From Candidatus Cloacimonadota bacterium (GTDB lineage: Bacteria; Muiribacteriota; UBA6191; JACPRK01), in contig JAJFLN010000150.1 in NCBI GenBank assembly GCA_021772705.1, forward strand, positions 1 to 10,643: DNA of 10,643 nucleotides. Direction: 5' to 3'. Below are positions 6,976 to 10,643 of the stretch, piece after piece (within the stretch, counting starts at the first letter, position 1; every line of letters starts with the position of its first letter). A model generated the notes under the pieces. It was given only the letters and a program-made list of their open reading frames with translations. It was not told the origin of the DNA and did no database searches. Made by a program: the position numbers and the translations under genes.

Positions 6976-6988
6976 GAGAGAGACCGGC

Positions 6989-8410
6989 ATGCCCAAAGAT
7001 CAGCTACAGGGAATCAAGGACGAGTACGACGTTATCGTCATCGGCAGCGGTCTGGCGGGACTCACGGCGGCCAACCTGCTGGGCAAGCAAGGGCATTCCG
7101 TGCTGCTTCTGGAACACCATTACCAGCTGGGCGGTATGGCAACCTGGTTCCGGCGCAAGCGGGGACACATCTTCGACATCTCCCTCCACGGGTTCCCCTA
7201 TGGGATGATCAAGAGCTGCCGCCGCTACTGGAACCGGGAGGTGTCGGATCGGATTCACCAGCTCAAGGGCGTCCGGTTCGACAACCCCCAGTTCTCATTC
7301 GAGACCACCTACGATCGGGATGACTTCACCCGGATACTTCAGGAGAAGTTCGACCAACCCAAGGAACGAATCGAGCAGTTCTTCGATCGGGCCCGGTCGT
7401 TCAATTTCTATGACGACGATGGCATGACGACAGGAGAGTTCCTGGAGCAGTGCTTCCCGGGACGCAACGACGTGCACCGGCTGCTCATGGAGCCGATCGC
7501 CTACGCCAATGGTTCGACCCTCGATGACCCGGCCATCACTTTCGGAATCGTCTTCTCCAACTTCATGAGCAAGGGCGTCTTCATCTTCCAGGGTGGGACG
7601 GACCTGATGATCAAGCTCATGAAGGAGGAGTGCCAGCGAAACGGAGTCGACATTCGCATCTACTGCGATGTCGAGAAGGTGCTGGTGGACTCCGACAAGG
7701 TCGTGGGCGTGATCTGCAATGGCCGGCGCATCGGCGCCAGGGCCGTGGTCTCCAACGCGAACCTGAAGGGCACGGTCCAGAACCTGGTAGGCGAAGAGCA
7801 CTTCACCCGGGAGTACCTGGACCGTCTCGACAAGGTCCGGCTCAGCAGCTCCAGTTGTCAGGTCTACATGGGCCTGAAGCCCGGGGAGACCTTCGACTAC
7901 CTGGGCGATCTGTTCTTCACCTCCACCCTGGATCACTTCGACTCCGTGGCGCTCTGCGCCAAGGACGTGACAAGCCGGACCTTCAGCTGCTACTACCCCG
8001 ACACCCGTCCCGGGCTGGATCGTTACGCCATCGTCTCCTCCACCAACGCCAACTGGGCCGACTGGGCCTACCTCTCAAAGGAAGAGTACGAGACGGAGAA
8101 GCAGAAGCTCATCGACGACACGATCCTATCTTTGGAGAAGTATCTGCCCGACATCCGGCCCAAGCTGGACTGGATCGAAGCGGCCACCCCAGGGACCTTC
8201 ACGCGCTACACCAAGACCGTCAGCGGCGCCACATTCGGTACCAAGTTCGAGGGCCTGGACGTGAGCAAGAGCATGCCCGATCAGATCCCGGGCATGTACC
8301 ATGCCGGCTCCGTCGGCATCATCATGTCCGGCTGGCTCGGAACCATCAACTACGGAGTCATCACTTCCAATGAGGTGGACATTTACCTCTCCCGGAACCA
8401 GACCGTCTGA
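6989..8410 (+). CDS. CrtI/phytoene-desaturase-like FAD-dependent oxidoreductase 2
   Basis: A 473-residue flavoprotein of the same superfamily as its upstream neighbour, but well diverged from it. Seen: Rossmann motif YDVIVIGSGLAGLTAANLLG (Gly19, Gly21, Gly24), Glu42 at the end of strand two in LLLEHHYQLGGM, HIFDISLHGFPYG (60-72), and a C-terminal FAD-binding stretch GMYHAGSVGIIMSGWLG (435-451). Both proteins share HYxxGG after strand two and FDxxLH, so they look like old duplicates that took on different jobs: two sequential steps, or two subunits of one enzyme. The family includes phytoene desaturases, carotene isomerases and retinol saturases, so oxidation, isomerisation and reduction all remain possible. 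The ATG at 6989 follows GAGAGAG; the open frame extends 5' into the previous gene but the FAD fold starts properly from 6989. The ketoreductase gene begins 20 bases after its stop. Confidence 0.9.
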   Translation: MPKDQLQGIKDEYDVIVIGSGLAGLTAANLLGKQGHSVLLLEHHYQLGGMATWFRRKRGHIFDISLHGFPYGMIKSCRRYWNREVSDRIHQLKGVRFDNPQFSFETTYDRDDFTRILQEKFDQPKERIEQFFDRARSFNFYDDDGMTTGEFLEQCFPGRNDVHRLLMEPIAYANGSTLDDPAITFGIVFSNFMSKGVFIFQGGTDLMIKLMKEECQRNGVDIRIYCDVEKVLVDSDKVVGVICNGRRIGARAVVSNANLKGTVQNLVGEEHFTREYLDRLDKVRLSSSSCQVYMGLKPGETFDYLGDLFFTSTLDHFDSVALCAKDVTSRTFSCYYPDTRPGLDRYAIVSSTNANWADWAYLSKEEYETEKQKLIDDTILSLEKYLPDIRPKLDWIEAATPGTFTRYTKTVSGATFGTKFEGLDVSKSMPDQIPGMYHAGSVGIIMSGWLGTINYGVITSNEVDIYLSRNQTV

Positions 8411-8430
8411 ATAACGAAAGAGAGATCACC

Positions 8431-9174
8431 ATGCCGAACTTCGAAGGACAGACCGTGGTCGTCACTGGCGGTACCCGGGGCATCGGCCGCGCAATCGCCG
8501 AGGCCTTTCTTGCCGATGGGGCTCAGGTCGCCGTGACCTACGCCAGCAACGACGCGACCGCCGAGGCCTTCAAGGCCGAGATGCAGGAGCAGTACGAGGG
8601 GAAGCTGCACATCCGCAAGTTCGACGTCTCGGACCACGACGCCTGCGAGCAGTTCTTCAAGTTCATCGATGACGAGCTCGGGGGCTGCCAGGTGGTGGTC
8701 AACAACTCCGGAATCAGGAAGGACAACGTCCTGGCCGCACTGGATCCGAACGACTGGCAGCGAGTCATCGAGGTCAACCTGACAGGCACCTTCAACATGT
8801 CCAAATTCGCTGTCCGGTCCATGATGCGAAAGCGATACGGCCGGATCATCAACATCACAACCCCCAGCGGCAAACACGGCATCAAGGGCCAGAGCAGCTA
8901 CTCCGCCTCCAAGGCCGGGCAGGTCGGGTTGACCCGCTCCCTCTCCAAGGAGGTGGCTTCCCGGAAGATCACCGTCAACTGCGTCTCCCCTGGATTCATC
9001 GAGACCGAGCTGATCGCCGATCTGCCGGAGGAGATGGTCAAGGCCTACAAGGCACAGGTTCCCCTGGGCCGGTTCGGGACTGCGCAAGAGGTGGCCCATT
9101 CGGTCCTGTTCCTCGCCTCAAAGGAGGCCAGTTACATCACTGGCGCCACCCTCGAATGCACTGGCGGCCTCTGA
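8431..9174 (+). CDS. fabG: FabG-like 3-oxoacyl-ACP reductase (SDR)
   Basis: A 247-residue classical short-chain dehydrogenase, expected to reduce 3-oxoacyl-ACP to 3-hydroxyacyl-ACP with NADPH. Seen: cofactor motif TGGTRGIG (12-19), NNSG (91-94, usual NNAG), Asn116 in VNLTG, and Tyr157-SAS-Lys161 in SSYSASKAG. The length and the ending GATLECTGGL are typical of FabG. Aligned without gaps to E. coli FabG, the catalytic Ser138 position is Thr144 (NITTPSG), a substitution that keeps a hydroxyl group and is seen in some SDRs. AGAGAG lies shortly before the ATG, and the dehydratase gene starts 2 bases after the stop. Within this operon it probably works on the chain made by the neighbouring ketosynthase. 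Other SDR substrates are possible in principle, but the context argues strongly for acyl-ACP. Confidence 0.92.
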   Translation: MPNFEGQTVVVTGGTRGIGRAIAEAFLADGAQVAVTYASNDATAEAFKAEMQEQYEGKLHIRKFDVSDHDACEQFFKFIDDELGGCQVVVNNSGIRKDNVLAALDPNDWQRVIEVNLTGTFNMSKFAVRSMMRKRYGRIINITTPSGKHGIKGQSSYSASKAGQVGLTRSLSKEVASRKITVNCVSPGFIETELIADLPEEMVKAYKAQVPLGRFGTAQEVAHSVLFLASKEASYITGATLECTGGL

Positions 9175-9176
9175 TC

Positions 9177-9620
9177 ATGGCTGATATCGACAAGGAAGTC
9201 CTGGAAGCCATTCCCCATCGTCCCCCCTTCCTGTTCGTCGACAAGATCTTGGAGTGCGGCGACAGCAAGATCCGGACAGAGCGGACGATCCGTGCTGACG
9301 AGCCACACTTCGAGGGCCACTATCCAGGCATGCCTCTCATGCCCGGTGTGTTGCTCTGCGAGGCCCTGGTACAGTCCGGCGCCATCTTCATTTCCCGTCA
9401 AATCGCCGCCGATGCCGTCAAGGGTGGCGTGCCGGTACTGACCCGCCTCAGCGACGCCCGATTCAAGCAGATGGTGCGCCCAGGCGACCGGGTCGAGATG
9501 GAGGCGGAGGTCTCTGAGCGCCTCGAGAACGTGTTCTACATGAAGGGGCGGGCGACGGTTAACGGACGCAAGGTCCTGACTCTCCAGTTCGCCTGCACCG
9601 TGACTCCGAAGGAGCAATGA
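9177..9620 (+). CDS. fabZ: FabZ-like 3-hydroxyacyl-ACP dehydratase
   Basis: A 147-residue single hot-dog-fold dehydratase, which removes water from 3-hydroxyacyl-ACP to give trans-2-enoyl-ACP. Seen: IPHRPPFLFVDKI (12-24), then FEGHYPGMPLMPGVLLCEAL (45-64), with the catalytic pair His48 and Glu62. These match FabZ; the LxCEALVQSGA helix corresponds to the usual EAMAQ segment. The length is normal. The ATG at 9177 lies 2 bases after the fabG stop, so translation is probably coupled; a frame-consistent ATG at 9156 inside fabG is unlikely because FabZ proteins normally begin just before the IPHR motif. With the FabG and FabI partners it completes the two-carbon reduction cycle. Confidence 0.95.
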   Translation: MADIDKEVLEAIPHRPPFLFVDKILECGDSKIRTERTIRADEPHFEGHYPGMPLMPGVLLCEALVQSGAIFISRQIAADAVKGGVPVLTRLSDARFKQMVRPGDRVEMEAEVSERLENVFYMKGRATVNGRKVLTLQFACTVTPKEQ

Positions 9621-9627
9621 GTCTTCC

Positions 9628-10425
9628 ATGGGTTTCCTGAACTTCGAGGGCAAGACCTTCGCCGTCTTCGGTTTCGCCAACAAGAAGAGCGTCGCCTGGC
9701 ACACGGCCCGGGTGATCACCGAAGAAGGAGGAGCCGTCGTCTATGGAGTCCGGAGCGCCGCCAGGAAGGAACAGCTCTTGAAGCTGGTTCCCGGTGCCGA
9801 CGTGGTCATCTGTGACGTCGAGTTCGAGGGTCAAATCGAGGCCGCCGCACGGGAGATCCGCGAGAGACATCCGGTTCTTCATGGCCTGGTGCACTCCCTC
9901 GCATTTGCAAACTACCCCGAGGGCTTCAAGCCCTTTCACGAGACGCCCAAGAAGGACTTCCTCCAGGCTGTCGACATCAGCTGCCACTCCCTGATCGGTC
10001 TGTCAAATGCTCTCAAGGACGCCTTCGACCCCGATGCATCGGTGGTGACCATCTCCATCTCCACCACCCGGATGGCGGCCGAGAACTATGGTTACATGGC
10101 TCCCATCAAGGCCGCCCTGGATTCCAGCCTGGTGTTCCTGGCCAAGTCCTTCAGCAACTTCTCCCGGGTCCGGTTCAACGCCGTCTCACCGGGATTGCTC
10201 AAGACCTCCGCTTCCGCCGGCATTCCTGGCTATGTGGACAGCTTCCTCTTCGCCGAGAAGGTGATTCCCCGAGGCAAGGCCATCCAGACAGCCGAGGTGG
10301 CCAACGCGGCGGCCTTCCTGCTGTCGGAACGATCCAGCGGCATCAACTCCCAGAGCTTGGTCATCGATGCGGGTATGGCTATCAACTACTTCGACAAGGA
10401 AGTTGTCCGTCTCACCTTGCGCTGA
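9628..10425 (+). CDS. fabI: FabI-like enoyl-ACP reductase with altered active site
   Basis: A 265-residue SDR of the FabI type, expected to reduce trans-2-enoyl-ACP with NAD(P)H. It aligns along its length with E. coli FabI: start MGFLNFEGK, HSLAFAN for HSIGFAP (89-95), DIS at 116-118, and SPGLLKTSASAGI for SAGPIRTLAASGI. The YxxxxxxK pair is present as Tyr154 and Lys161. The residue aligned with E. coli Tyr146, ten before the catalytic Tyr, is Ile144. The nucleotide-binding segment FGFANKKSVAW replaces TGVASKLSIAY. The C-terminal tail (FDKEVVRLTLR) is a little longer than usual. The start lies 7 bases after the fabZ stop, with AAGGAG at 9609-9614. It may be a true but specialised enoyl reductase, or a FabI homologue with another reaction. 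Confidence 0.88.
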   Translation: MGFLNFEGKTFAVFGFANKKSVAWHTARVITEEGGAVVYGVRSAARKEQLLKLVPGADVVICDVEFEGQIEAAAREIRERHPVLHGLVHSLAFANYPEGFKPFHETPKKDFLQAVDISCHSLIGLSNALKDAFDPDASVVTISISTTRMAAENYGYMAPIKAALDSSLVFLAKSFSNFSRVRFNAVSPGLLKTSASAGIPGYVDSFLFAEKVIPRGKAIQTAEVANAAAFLLSERSSGINSQSLVIDAGMAINYFDKEVVRLTLR

Positions 10426-10449
10426 GCCGGGCGAGGCAGCACCCCCGGC
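10426..10449 (+). terminator. Weak GC hairpin after fabI
   Basis: GCCGGG (10426-10431) directly after the fabI stop can pair with CCCGGC (10444-10449) across a 12-base loop. No T tract follows, so it is not a classical intrinsic terminator. It may only slow or end transcription together with the palindromic repeat that begins about 20 bases later. Confidence 0.2.
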
Positions 10450-10471
10450 CCTCTGGCCCGTAACTGCTAGG

Positions 10472-10643
10472 CTAGGGGCAATGCCCATGAATGAGTGGAA
10501 GGAATGTTTGAGAACAAGGGCTCTGCCCTCGAACTCCCGCCAAGGGCCATTGGCCCCTGGACCCCGATGAACAGGTCGAGTTTTCGTATGTCATTCAATG
10601 TTCATCACCACTCTCAGTCCCACCAGTCCAATTGGGGGTTTGG
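10472..10643. repeat. Right copy of the inverted repeat (cut by the window end)
   Basis: Read as reverse complement from the window end, this matches 5409-5578: it begins with the identical 23 bases (CCAAACCCCCAATTGG and on), then the GACCTGTTCATC stretch, the CCAGGGGCCA palindrome (here with one mismatch in an arm), GGCGGGAGTTCGAGG, CAAACATTCCTTCCAC and CATGGGCATTGCCC. About 22 differences and one or two single-base gaps are visible. The flank next to fabI is CTAGGGG where the left copy has CTAAGGG. The other end lies beyond the window, so the part equivalent to 5325-5408 is not seen. Confidence 0.88.

Noticed and set aside
5587..8410. Carotenoid pathway genes (crtI pair)
   Set aside because: No phytoene synthase, GGPP synthase or cyclase gene is nearby, and the pair sits in a run of fab paralogues; an acyl substrate is more likely, though not proven.

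Overview
The window is GC-rich bacterial DNA with every recognisable gene on the + strand. Spacing is tight, Shine-Dalgarno sites are visible and one start is GTG. Intergenic space carries several unrelated palindromic or inverted repeats, as in genomes rich in dispersed repeats. Nothing fixes the taxon. The adenosine deaminase has the NTDN signature I associate with actinobacterial-type enzymes, but the gene mix and repeats would equally suit an uncultured bacterium of another phylum. I make no firm assignment.

Left part (1-3052), housekeeping: the 3' end of a thiamine-diphosphate 2-oxoacid dehydrogenase E1 beta subunit (1-567); an adenosine deaminase overlapping it by one base (567-1670); a 170-bp element that is one long centred inverted repeat (1675-1844); a double-ACT-domain GcvR-like protein (1978-2511); and a peptide deformylase (2531-3052). 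A 600-bp gene-free stretch follows, holding an inverted-repeat element (3151-3353) and a terminator-like hairpin (3462-3520).

Right part (3654-10425), a specialised type II fatty-acid-synthase-like cluster: FabF-like ketosynthase, acyl carrier protein, two different CrtI/phytoene-desaturase-like FAD oxidoreductases, FabG-like ketoreductase, FabZ-like dehydratase and FabI-like enoyl reductase. Together they supply condensation, carrier, ketoreduction, dehydration and enoyl reduction, plus two flavin-dependent steps that ordinary fatty acid synthesis lacks. The simplest reading is a dedicated pathway for an unusual, probably desaturated, isomerised or cyclised acyl chain on its own ACP. The same combination of Fab paralogues with phytoene-desaturase-like proteins has been proposed for ladderane lipid synthesis in anammox bacteria, and phytoene-dehydrogenase-like enzymes also occur in highly reducing type II polyketide pathways. 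The product here cannot be read from sequence. Three Fab paralogues have altered active-site regions: the ketosynthase lacks the GFGG gating loop, the enoyl reductase has Ile where E. coli FabI has Tyr146, and the ketoreductase has Thr for the catalytic Ser.

The five-gene oxidoreductase-to-fabI block is flanked by two inverted copies of a repeat of about 170 bp or more (5325-5582, and 10472 to the window end). The left copy separates this block from the ketosynthase-ACP pair and ends at the Shine-Dalgarno site of the first oxidoreductase. The right copy runs off the window.
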